Source: Chroococcidiopsidaceae cyanobacterium CP_BM_RX_35
Lineage (GTDB): Bacteria; Cyanobacteriota; Cyanobacteriia; Cyanobacteriales; Chroococcidiopsidaceae
Assembly (NCBI GenBank): GCA_019242465.1
Contig: JAFAVL010000775.1
Span: 1 to 7,972 of the forward strand
Direction: 5' to 3'
DNA length: 7,972 nt
Numbering within the stretch: the stretch's first letter is position 1; each line of letters begins with the position of its first letter. This document shows, one piece after another, positions 1 through 6,330 of this stretch. The position numbers and the translations under genes are program-made. Below the pieces are notes generated by a model, which saw only the letters and a program-made list of their open reading frames with translations, made no database searches and was not told where the DNA came from.

Positions 1-210
1 TGTGGAGTTAGCTATCGACACATTCCAAGACTTTGTGGTCCTCTGCTCAACTATCTGCTTGATGAGATGCAATAGGAGAATGACAGCATAACTGCTTATT
101 TTGTCGATAATCTCGGATTTAGCCATCTCCTCAAGCTCATCTACTAGAGCAAGTGCCCCGTTGTAATCATGTTTTTGAATTAGAGTCCTTAACTCCCAAA
201 GCTCTTCCAT
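1..210 (-). CDS. DUF29-like protein, N-terminal part (cut by window edge)
   Basis: The reverse strand is open for exactly 70 codons from an ATG at 210-208 to the window edge. The peptide starts MEELWELRTLIQKHDY, continues with an acidic segment (ALALVDELEEM) and then a hydrophobic helix (YAVILLLHLIK), followed by EQRTTKSW. This pattern of a short N-terminal helix, LxELEEM and AVILLLHLIKQ...R.TKSW is what I know from small cyanobacterial proteins of the DUF29 family, whose function is unknown. A strong Shine-Dalgarno, GGAGGT on the minus strand at 217-222, lies six bases before the ATG and fixes the start. The gene is divergent from the monooxygenase at 447. The family call is from memory of the pattern. 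The C-terminal half lies outside the window, so I cannot tell whether the gene is intact. Confidence 0.72.
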   Translation of the reverse strand, partial: MEELWELRTLIQKHDYNGALALVDELEEMAKSEIIDKISSYAVILLLHLIKQIVEQRTTKSWNVSIANST

Positions 211-257
211 CAACCGACCTCCGAGGCACTGCAACTATAACCCCTACGAGTGGATAA

Positions 258-282
258 GTCCTGCCACGGGAAACAGCAGGAC
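258..282. repeat. 7-bp inverted repeat (hairpin or operator candidate)
   Basis: GTCCTGC at 258-264 pairs perfectly with GCAGGAC at 276-282 across an 11-base spacer. It sits in the 236-bp divergent region between the DUF29-like gene and the monooxygenase. No T-run follows on either strand, so it is not a typical terminator. It could be a regulator binding site or a leader hairpin. The arms are short, so chance is possible. Confidence 0.35.
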
Positions 283-286
283 AATT

Positions 287-298
287 ATGATGCATCAT
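287..298. promoter_or_regulatory. 12-bp perfect palindrome in the divergent intergenic region
   Basis: ATGATGCATCAT is perfectly self-complementary and lies five bases beyond the inverted repeat at 258-282. A perfect 12-mer palindrome is expected about twice by chance in the whole window but only about 0.06 times in this gap. An operator for one of the two divergent genes is possible. I could not assign convincing -35/-10 boxes around it. Confidence 0.25.
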
Positions 299-446
299 CT
301 AGTTTAATGGTATTAATTAAGGGTTGTGTCGCAAAAACGAGTTGAGGACAGGCAATCCTTCTCAATTTCTATATCAGCGCTCACGACGAGTGATCATGAT
401 GACCGTGTTCATCCTAACCAAGACAACTGAGGAAGAGGTTGAACCC

Positions 447-2021
447 ATGGAAACACCGATCAAAACAGATGTCATTATCGTCGGAGCCGGACCGACTGGG
501 CTTTCGCTGGCTGTGCAGTTGATCCGGTACGGCATCGACTTCGTAATCTTTGACCAGCAGGAAGGGGTTACTGATTTGTCAAAGGCCCTGGTTGTTCACG
601 CGCGCACATTGGAGATTTACGACCAGGTGGGTCTGGCGCAAAAAGCCCTCGAAGGCGGCAAGATGTTCCAGAAAGCCGCCGTGATGCACGACGGCAAAAT
701 CGGTGCCCACCTCGACTTTTCTGACTTCGGTGAGCGGCTCAGCCCGTTTGCTTTTGGTCTCGTGTTTGAACAAAGCAAGAACGAGCGTCTGCTTTACGAG
801 TATCTCCAACATCACGGGAAAGATGTTTGGTGGCAGACCGAATTGGAAGCAGTAGCGCAAGATGCGGACAGTGTGAAAGCGGTTCTCAAGGCAGCAAACG
901 GCGAAACACAGACGATCGAAGCCCAGTATTTGGTGGGCTGTGACGGCGCGAGCAGTCCGACGCGGCATCTTCTTGATCTCCGGTTTGTAGGTTCGACTTA
1001 CCCACGCTTGTTTTACGTCGCAGATGTGGACATGGAGTTCCAGGCGGACGAGTCCACGTTTTATGGCGCATTTGGGCGTGACTCGTTTGTGCTCATGTTT
1101 CCCATGCAAGGCGAGAAGCACTGGAGACTGATCGGCAACCTGCCTGAATACAATGATCAGCTTGATCGAGAAGTGACCTACGATGAAATCGAAGACAAGA
1201 CCAAGCAATTAGTGCAGCGTCCGCTGGAAATCACGGATGTGCACTGGTTTTCGAGTTATAAGGTGCATACTCGTCACGCCGAGAACTTCTCTGTCGGTAG
1301 ATGCTTTTTAGCTGGCGATGCTGCACATATCCATACGCCTGCGGGTGGTCAGGGCATGAACACGGGCATCCAAGACGCTTATAATCTGGCCTGGAAGATC
1401 GCGTTTGTTTTGAGCGGTCCTGCTGGGGATTCGCTGCTCGAGAGCTATAACGAAGAACGTCTGGCAAATGCAAAACGGCTCTTGCAGACGACCGACCAGG
1501 TTTTTGAAGTCATGGCGGGTGACCAGTGGTATATTCAATTTTTCCGCGACAACATTCTGCCGGGACTCGCCAGTTTTGTGATGCACTTTGATGCGGCAAA
1601 AGAATTCATCTTTCCGATGGTTTCTCAAATCGGGCTAAACTACCGCGATGGATCGTTAAGCCGACATCAGGGCGATCGTGAGTTTAAGGTTAAAGCTGGA
1701 GACCGAATGCCTTACTTTTTGGTTGATGACTCGAATGTCTACGACAAACTGCGCGCTCCAAAATTTCACCTGATTGTTTTCTCCAACGGGGAACATGGCT
1801 ATGAAGATTTGAAGGCAGAACTTGACCGCGAATACGGCGATCGTATCGATTTCAAGATCATGCTAATTTCCCCGCGTGTCACAGAACTTTTTGGCACAAC
1901 CCAACCCTTCAAGGTGCTGCTGAGACCCGACAACTATATCGGATTACTATCCACAGACTTCTCCTTAAGCGATCTCAAAGCGTACTTCAACCGATTGCTT
2001 CAATGGGTACTGTCAACTTAA
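447..2021 (+). CDS. FAD-dependent aromatic-ring hydroxylase (PheA/TfdB-type monooxygenase)
   Basis: A 524-residue class A flavoprotein monooxygenase. Such enzymes use NAD(P)H and O2 to hydroxylate phenolic or other aromatic substrates in the cytoplasm. The FAD Rossmann motif GAGPTG is at residues 13-18 after the strand DVIIV. The NADPH/FAD 'DG' motif is at 166-167 (VGCDGASSPTR), and the 'GD' motif at 290-291 (FLAGDAAHIHTPAGGQGMN) contacts the ribityl chain. The last roughly 130 residues resemble the thioredoxin-like dimerisation domain of phenol hydroxylases, ending in FKVLLRPDNYIGLL from residue 488. I chose ATG 447 because AGAGG lies eight bases upstream and the Rossmann strand then starts at the usual distance. 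The frame stays open upstream to ATG 396 and TTG 324, but that extra sequence looks non-coding. The length fits the family. The substrate cannot be read from sequence. No terminator hairpin follows the stop, and the next gene relic starts almost at once. Confidence 0.93.
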   Translation: METPIKTDVIIVGAGPTGLSLAVQLIRYGIDFVIFDQQEGVTDLSKALVVHARTLEIYDQVGLAQKALEGGKMFQKAAVMHDGKIGAHLDFSDFGERLSPFAFGLVFEQSKNERLLYEYLQHHGKDVWWQTELEAVAQDADSVKAVLKAANGETQTIEAQYLVGCDGASSPTRHLLDLRFVGSTYPRLFYVADVDMEFQADESTFYGAFGRDSFVLMFPMQGEKHWRLIGNLPEYNDQLDREVTYDEIEDKTKQLVQRPLEITDVHWFSSYKVHTRHAENFSVGRCFLAGDAAHIHTPAGGQGMNTGIQDAYNLAWKIAFVLSGPAGDSLLESYNEERLANAKRLLQTTDQVFEVMAGDQWYIQFFRDNILPGLASFVMHFDAAKEFIFPMVSQIGLNYRDGSLSRHQGDREFKVKAGDRMPYFLVDDSNVYDKLRAPKFHLIVFSNGEHGYEDLKAELDREYGDRIDFKIMLISPRVTELFGTTQPFKVLLRPDNYIGLLSTDFSLSDLKAYFNRLLQWVLST

Positions 2022-2138
2022 GACAGCAGACGAAGCGATCGCGTGCCTCGATTAGTAAAACATTTCGACCAGACCGATGCAGATTGCGAGCAGCTATGAG
2101 TCCAGAAAGCCCACCAATCAGAATGCAATCGTAAACAT
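2022..2138 (-). pseudogene. Relic of a flavin amine oxidase N-terminus
   Basis: In the frame opening at 2139 (after a TAA), the minus strand reads VYDCILIGGLSGLIAARNL followed by HRSGRNVLLIEARDRF. This is the N-terminal dinucleotide-binding signature of FAD amine oxidases (normally xDxIVIGAGLSGLxAARxLxxxGxxVxxLEARDRVGGR). Two lesions are visible. The GxGxxG loop lacks one residue (IGGLSG instead of IGAGLSG), consistent with a 3-bp deletion. The natural ATG (2138-2136) is out of frame by one base with the motif. Similarity stops after EARDRF at about 2035, next to the monooxygenase stop, so roughly nine tenths of the gene is missing. The piece is about 35 codons long and surely non-functional. 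It may be left from a divergent or convergent neighbour lost in a rearrangement. The family call is strong for so short a fragment, but the exact enzyme is unknown. Confidence 0.7.
2035..2042. repeat. HIP1 octamer GCGATCGC (one of four)
   Basis: Perfect HIP1 octamers lie here and at 3271-3278 (SDR gene), 4649-4656 (GH63 gene) and 6632-6639 (GH13 gene), with single-mismatch relatives elsewhere. About 0.1 copies would be expected by chance in a window this size. HIP1 over-representation is a hallmark of many cyanobacterial genomes, so this is the best taxonomic clue here. The copy at 2035 falls inside the amine oxidase relic. Confidence 0.9.
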
Positions 2139-2151
2139 TTTAGTCTGATAA

Positions 2152-2167
2152 CGGCATAATTATGCCG
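2152..2167. promoter_or_regulatory. 16-bp perfect palindrome, operator candidate
   Basis: CGGCATAATTATGCCG is perfectly self-complementary with no spacer. About 0.1 such sites are expected by chance in this window. It ends 14 bases upstream of the degenerate start codon of the amine oxidase relic on the minus strand, a typical place for a repressor operator. No T-run follows on either strand, which argues against a terminator. The binding protein is unknown, and the site may be a leftover now that its presumed target gene is broken. Confidence 0.4.
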
Positions 2168-2216
2168 CCAAAACTTGATTTGCACCATCCGTATAATAGG
2201 CGCAAATATATAGGGG

Positions 2217-2408
2217 TCATGCAATCAAATGCAGCCTATCGCTGAAACTATTGCATTTTACATCTTCCAGTCTCTGAATCAATCTTCTCTCTAACACCCA
2301 CTTTTTTGACTTGTTAATAAGTCTGCCAAATATATTTATTTGAGAGCATTTGGCAAAAGTTTTCAAATTTGCATCTTTTAGTTTCTGATATGTATAAATG
2401 TTTTTCAT
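2217..2408 (-). CDS. Unidentified small ORF, possibly spurious or a gene remnant
   Basis: A 63-codon minus-strand ORF in the AT-rich island, starting MKNIYTYQKLKDANLKTF. It is very rich in lysine, arginine, asparagine and isoleucine, as expected from base composition alone, and shows no motif I recognise. Its ATG overlaps the TGA of the ORF at 2405-2623 as ATGA, an arrangement often seen in translationally coupled genes. There is no good ribosome binding site of its own. It could be the second gene of a tiny operon, the frameshifted tail of the upstream ORF, or chance. Confidence 0.2.
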   Translation of the reverse strand: MKNIYTYQKLKDANLKTFAKCSQINIFGRLINKSKKWVLERRLIQRLEDVKCNSFSDRLHLIA

Positions 2409-2623
2409 ATCAGCTTCATATTTTCTTGCTCTAACCTAAAGAATAAATTATCTCGGTGCCATTTATCGACACTCTGAAGCCACCGTACCATCCCTTTCGG
2501 CGAAATATAGAGGAGGCAATTCTCCCCTACTGTCGAAGACTTGGTAGCAGCTTTCCAACTCACGAAGCCGAGCTTGAGGAGATTGATACCAACAGGCAAA
2601 ATGCGGTTCAGGTAGGAGTACAT
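2405..2623 (-). CDS. Unidentified ORF antiparallel to the SDR leader, possibly a remnant
   Basis: A minus-strand frame ending in TGA at 2405-2407. It is open back to an ATG at 2728 (107 codons), but that start lies inside the SDR gene, so I give the internal ATG at 2623 (73 codons). The peptide has a moderately hydrophobic stretch (YLNRILPVGINLLKLGFVSW) and a tryptophan-rich tail (GMVRWLQSVDKWHRDN). I do not recognise a family. Codons in the first two thirds look like ordinary protein and the tail becomes AT-rich. No clear Shine-Dalgarno precedes either start. It may be a decayed gene piece or a chance ORF. Confidence 0.22.
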   Translation of the reverse strand: MYSYLNRILPVGINLLKLGFVSWKAATKSSTVGENCLLYISPKGMVRWLQSVDKWHRDNLFFRLEQENMKLI

Positions 2624-2700
2624 GGACCAACCGAGGTCGCTTGAAGTTAGGGTCTCTTGAGGATCAGGCGGGATGAAGGTCGAGGTTTTGGAGGGTAAGC

Positions 2701-3507
2701 ATGAAAGGATTGACTGGAAAGACTGCATTGATCACGGGAGCGAGTTCAGGAATTGGACAAGCGATTGCCATTCGTCTTGCGCAAGAAGGCTGCAATATTG
2801 CAATTAACTACCGCCGAAAGGTAGAGGAAGGGGAGTACACAGAAAAAATGGCACTGCAAAGTGCCCAGGAAGCGGGAAGAAGCAGTGTGCAATCTCTATT
2901 AATCCAGGGAGATGTCTCTAAAGAGGATGACATTATCCGCATGGTGAACTCCGTGATTGAAAAATTTGGCAGCCTGGATATTCTGATTAACAATGCGGGA
3001 ATCCAAGCGGAGTGTCCCTCGCACGAAATTCCCACCAATAAGTTTGATCAAGTCATTGCTGTGAATCTACGAGGTAGTTATCTCTGTGCGCGAGAAACCA
3101 TCAAACATCTACTGGTACAACAGCGTTCCGGTGTGATTATCAATGTTTCTAGCGTTCACGAAGTCATTCCTCGTCCGATGTATCTTAGCTATGCCATCAG
3201 CAAAGGCGGTATGGGAAGTCTAACTAAAACCCTGGCTTTGGAGTACGCAAATCGGGGAATTCGGGTGAATGCGATCGCGCCCGGAGCTACCATAACACCC
3301 ATCAATGAAAGCTGGACAACCGATTTAGAGAAGCAAACGATTGTTGAACGCCACATCCCAATGAGGCGAGCAGGAACGTCTGACGAGATGGCGGCTGCGG
3401 TTGCTTTTCTGGCATCAGATGAAGCTGCCTACATCACTGGACAAACTCTGTTCATTGATGGCGGGCTGACGCTTTATGCTGACTTTAGAGAAGCATGGTC
3501 AGCATAG
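2701..3507 (+). CDS. SDR oxidoreductase, glucose 1-dehydrogenase-like
   Basis: A 268-residue classical short-chain dehydrogenase, a cytoplasmic family that is usually tetrameric. The cofactor loop TGASSGIG is at 12-19, NNAG at 97-100, and the catalytic triad is Ser151, Tyr164, Lys168 (YAISK). The stretch SSVHEVIPRP before the tyrosine and the C-terminal ITGQTLFIDGGLTLY closely match Bacillus-type glucose 1-dehydrogenases, which oxidise beta-D-glucose to gluconolactone with NAD+ or NADP+. Basic residues Arg38-Arg39-Lys40 after the second strand suggest NADP+ can be used. It is about seven residues longer than the Bacillus enzymes, apparently from a small insertion around residues 40-60. GGAGGG at 2690-2695, five bases before the ATG, fixes the start. 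It is the first gene of a co-directional cluster with two glycosidases, which supports a sugar substrate. Other sugars or polyols cannot be excluded, since SDR specificity is hard to read. Confidence 0.9.
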   Translation: MKGLTGKTALITGASSGIGQAIAIRLAQEGCNIAINYRRKVEEGEYTEKMALQSAQEAGRSSVQSLLIQGDVSKEDDIIRMVNSVIEKFGSLDILINNAGIQAECPSHEIPTNKFDQVIAVNLRGSYLCARETIKHLLVQQRSGVIINVSSVHEVIPRPMYLSYAISKGGMGSLTKTLALEYANRGIRVNAIAPGATITPINESWTTDLEKQTIVERHIPMRRAGTSDEMAAAVAFLASDEAAYITGQTLFIDGGLTLYADFREAWSA

Positions 3508-3549
3508 GATGCATGAGATGCAATGTAAACCCCTGTTGGAGAAACTGTT

Positions 3550-6285
3550 ATGAACACTACAGAAGAGCAACGGCTCGAACAAGACGGTACCAGCGAAGCC
3601 AATTGGCGCAAATGGGGACCGTATCTAAGTGAACGCCAGTGGGGAACAGTGCGTGAAGACTATAGCTCTGATGGGAATGCCTGGAATTATTTCCCTCACG
3701 ATCATGCCCGATCGCGGGCATACCGCTGGGGCGAAGACGGACTGGGCGGCATTACCGACAACCACAACTTGCTCTGCTTTGCGCTGGCACTGTGGAACGG
3801 TAAAGACCCCATCCTTAAAGAGCGGTTGTTTGGGTTGACCAATGGCGAAGGCAACCACGGCGAAGATGTGAAAGAGTACTACTTCTACCTCGACAGTACA
3901 CCCACCCACTCGTACATGAAGTACCTCTATAAATATCCTCAGGCAGCGTTTCCTTATCTTGATTTGGTCGAAACCAATCGTAATCGCAGCCGTTATGAAC
4001 TGGAATATGAGCTGTTAGATACAGGCATCTTTGACGACGATCGCTACTTTGATGTGTTTGTAGAATACGCCAAAGCCGATGCTGAAGATATTTTGATTAA
4101 AATCAGCATTGCCAATCGGGGACCTGAAGCAGCTCCCATTCATGTGCTGCCAACCTTGTGGTTTCGTAACACCTGGTCTTGGAAGGACGGTGGAACCAAG
4201 CCTGTATTAACGAAGCTTGAGGGAACCGACAACAGTGTCGTGCATGCCCATGTTACAGATACCTTGCTGGATCAGCACATCAAAGATTATTACTTCTACT
4301 GCGATGGTGTGGCTCCGCTGCTGTTCACGGAAAATGAGTCGAACAATCAGCGGCTGTTTGACACGCCCAATGCCAGTCCCTTTGTGAAAGATGGCATCAA
4401 CAATTACATTGTGCATGGACAGCAGGATGCTGTTAATCCCAGCAATGTTGGCACAAAAGTTGCGCCCCATTACGAAATCACTGTTGGGGCTAAAGAAACG
4501 AAGGTTATCCGATTGCGCCTCTCGAAACAGGCTCCGGCTCAGGTCGGGGAGCCATTTGGCACTGACTTCGATCGAACGTTTGGGACTCGTCTTAAGGAAG
4601 CGGATGAATTTTATGCAGCTGTGATCCCGCCATCGGTTCTGGCGGATAGCGATCGCGCTAACGTCATGCGGCAAGCACTAGCTGGGATGATGTGGACGAA
4701 ACAATACTTCTACTACGACATGGATCAATGGCTGAGGGAGCGTAACATTACCCCTTGGACGCTTGCAGCCGAGAGGAAGCACGTGCGGAACAGCGATTGG
4801 TTCCACTTGCATAACGACGATATTGTTTCCATGCCAGACAAGTGGGAATACCCCTGGTACGCCGCGTGGGATCTGGCATTTCACGTAATTCCCATTAGCT
4901 TGATCGATCCGGACTTTGCCAAAGACCAACTGATGCTGATGCTGCGGGAAGATTACCTGCATCCGAACGGTCAAATTCCTGCCTATGAATGGAACTTTGG
5001 CGACGTGAACCCGCCAGTACATGCATTTGCCACCTGGGAAATTTACACCCGTGACCGCGAACTTAACGGCGTAGGGGATATTGAATTCCTGAAATATGCC
5101 TTTTCCAAATTGCTGATCAACTTTACCTGGTGGGTTAACCGGAAAGACCAAGGCGGCAACAATTTGTTTCAAGGTGGCTTCCTAGGACTGGACAACATTG
5201 GAGTATTTGATCGCAGTTCACCGTTACCCACCGGCGGCTACCTGGACCAAGCAGACGGCACTGCCTGGATGGTGTTCTTCAGTCAGCGGATGTTGCAGAT
5301 TGCGATTGAGCTGGCACTCCACGAGCCCCTCTACGAAGACTTTGCCATCAAGTTCTTTGAACACACCATGTGGATTGCTGGAGCTATGGATCGGATTGGT
5401 GAACACGATGACGAGCTATGGGATGAAGAAGACGGCTTCTTCTACGATGTACTACGCTTTCCTGACAGCAACTCCACCCGCTTAAAAGTGCGATCACTAG
5501 TGGGTTTATTATCGCTGATGGCAGTTGCCGTCTTCCCTAGTGAAGCCTTTGAAAAGCTGCCTCGCTTTAAGGAAGAGGCACAAAAGTTCATCTTGCAGCA
5601 CCCCGAACTGACTCACAATATCCATCTCTCCAATCAGCTTGGTGAGCGAAACCGGCTGATGCTATCTATCTTGAACGAAGACAAACTACGCCGAGTTCTC
5701 TCTAGAATGTTGGATGAAACTGAGTTCCTGAGCGATTATGGGATTCGCTCCCTTTCCCGCTATCACCTGGAGCATCCCTACTACTTCTATCACTCGGGAC
5801 AGGAGTACAAAGTGGGATACGTTCCTGGTGATTCGACCTCTGGCATGTTTGGCGGCAATTCCAACTGGCGTGGTCCCATCTGGATGCCTGTCAACCTCTT
5901 GCTGTTGCGATCGCTGCTGCAACTCTATAGCTACTACGGTAATTCCTTTACCGTTGAATACCCTACGGGATCTGGTAAGTACCTATCGCTGTTTGATGTC
6001 ACTCAACAAATCAGCGAGCGGATTGTGAGCATTTTTCTCAAGGATAAATCCGGTCGCCGTCCGGTCTATGGCGGTACCGAGAAGTTTCAGACAGATCCCC
6101 ACTGGCGCGATCTGATTTTGTTCTACGAATATTTCCACGGGGATAATGGGGCGGGAATTGGTGCTAGTCACCAAACTGGATGGACTGGCTGCGTTGCCCG
6201 AATAATCCAGGCTTTGGGCTACTTTACTCCGGAGACCGTGTTGGATACCATCACGCCTGGAGAACTGTCAAAGTATCGGGTTTAG
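3550..6285 (+). CDS. GH63 / MGH1-like glucosidase
   Basis: A 911-residue protein without signal peptide or membrane segment, so probably cytoplasmic. The N-terminal roughly 350 residues, opening KWGPYLSERQWGTVREDYS and then AWNYFPHDHARSRAYRWGED, form the beta-rich part of this family. The rest is the (alpha/alpha)6 barrel of GH63, whose members include YgjK-type alpha-glucosidases and mannosylglycerate hydrolases. Asp441 (WYAAWDLAF) is the likely general acid. NWRGPIWMP at 772-780 is the family signature, and Glu860 (FYEYFHGDNGAG, followed by HQTGWTG) is the likely base. These assignments come from motif position, not alignment. GH63 enzymes act by inversion and release a monosaccharide from alpha-glucosides or related glycosides. 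GGAG at 3538-3541, eight bases before the ATG, supports the start. The gap to the preceding SDR is 42 nt, so co-transcription is likely. The exact substrate is open: oligoglucosides, glucosylglycerate and mannosylglycerate are all conceivable. Confidence 0.88.
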   Translation: MNTTEEQRLEQDGTSEANWRKWGPYLSERQWGTVREDYSSDGNAWNYFPHDHARSRAYRWGEDGLGGITDNHNLLCFALALWNGKDPILKERLFGLTNGEGNHGEDVKEYYFYLDSTPTHSYMKYLYKYPQAAFPYLDLVETNRNRSRYELEYELLDTGIFDDDRYFDVFVEYAKADAEDILIKISIANRGPEAAPIHVLPTLWFRNTWSWKDGGTKPVLTKLEGTDNSVVHAHVTDTLLDQHIKDYYFYCDGVAPLLFTENESNNQRLFDTPNASPFVKDGINNYIVHGQQDAVNPSNVGTKVAPHYEITVGAKETKVIRLRLSKQAPAQVGEPFGTDFDRTFGTRLKEADEFYAAVIPPSVLADSDRANVMRQALAGMMWTKQYFYYDMDQWLRERNITPWTLAAERKHVRNSDWFHLHNDDIVSMPDKWEYPWYAAWDLAFHVIPISLIDPDFAKDQLMLMLREDYLHPNGQIPAYEWNFGDVNPPVHAFATWEIYTRDRELNGVGDIEFLKYAFSKLLINFTWWVNRKDQGGNNLFQGGFLGLDNIGVFDRSSPLPTGGYLDQADGTAWMVFFSQRMLQIAIELALHEPLYEDFAIKFFEHTMWIAGAMDRIGEHDDELWDEEDGFFYDVLRFPDSNSTRLKVRSLVGLLSLMAVAVFPSEAFEKLPRFKEEAQKFILQHPELTHNIHLSNQLGERNRLMLSILNEDKLRRVLSRMLDETEFLSDYGIRSLSRYHLEHPYYFYHSGQEYKVGYVPGDSTSGMFGGNSNWRGPIWMPVNLLLLRSLLQLYSYYGNSFTVEYPTGSGKYLSLFDVTQQISERIVSIFLKDKSGRRPVYGGTEKFQTDPHWRDLILFYEYFHGDNGAGIGASHQTGWTGCVARIIQALGYFTPETVLDTITPGELSKYRV

Positions 6286-6294
6286 ACCGTAAAT

Positions 6295-6305
6295 GTATTG
6301 AGTCA
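6295..6305 (+). repeat. 11-bp direct repeat, left copy
   Basis: GTATTGAGTCA here recurs exactly at 7820-7830, so the two copies bracket the GH13 gene. The right copy overlaps the point where transposase similarity ends. Several 11-bp matches are expected by chance in a window this size, so only the placement is notable. Confidence 0.3.
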
Positions 6306-6316
6306 CTACCACGCTT

Positions 6317-6322
6317 GGAGGT
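6317..6322 (+). promoter_or_regulatory. Shine-Dalgarno that fixes the GH13 start
   Basis: GGAGGT lies eight bases before ATG 6331. It decides between this ATG and an in-frame TTG at 6298, which has no such site and would add 11 residues (SHYHAWRFCD) unlike the start of a GH13 barrel. Confidence 0.75.
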
Positions 6323-6330
6323 TCTGTGAC

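Larger units (their letters stand above)
2168..2700. other. Gene-poor, AT-rich stretch upstream of the SDR gene
   Basis: No recognisable gene lies here. About 2200-2450 is visibly richer in A+T than the flanking genes and contains an 8-bp inverted repeat, TGCCAAAT at 2324-2331 against ATTTGGCA at 2348-2355, with a 16-base loop. From about 2450 to 2700 the composition returns to that of the neighbours. The promoter of the downstream three-gene cluster must lie in this stretch if it is not read through from further left. One weak candidate is TTTTCT (2421-2426), 17 bases, then TAAATT (2444-2449). The two minus-strand ORFs in the stretch are listed separately with low confidence. Confidence 0.5.

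Noticed and set aside
321..341. GGGTTGTGTCGCAAAAA, resembling the inverted-repeat end of some insertion sequences
   Set aside because: No inverted partner, transposase or target duplication in the window goes with it, and a loose resemblance of this length is weak.
342..365. Imperfect hairpin around TTGAGGA...TCCTTCTCAA before the monooxygenase
   Set aside because: The stem is interrupted and short, and no terminator or riboswitch features accompany it.
579..1208. 209-codon minus-strand ORF inside the monooxygenase gene
   Set aside because: Exactly antisense to a well-conserved flavoprotein. The peptide has no recognisable domain and no ribosome binding site. Long antisense ORFs are common in genes of this composition.
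2181..2210. TATAAT-like hexamer (GTATAATAGG) as a promoter
   Set aside because: No -35 element at a proper distance on the plus strand, and nothing obvious for it to drive before the SDR gene about 500 bp away.
2456..2644. 62-codon plus-strand ORF upstream of the SDR gene (GTG start)
   Set aside because: No ribosome binding site, no recognisable family, and it overlaps a longer minus-strand ORF that is itself doubtful.
4207..5172. Two long minus-strand ORFs (155 and 164 codons) antisense to the GH63 gene
   Set aside because: The plus strand carries conserved GH63 sequence throughout. The antisense peptides show no motif and are shadows of it.
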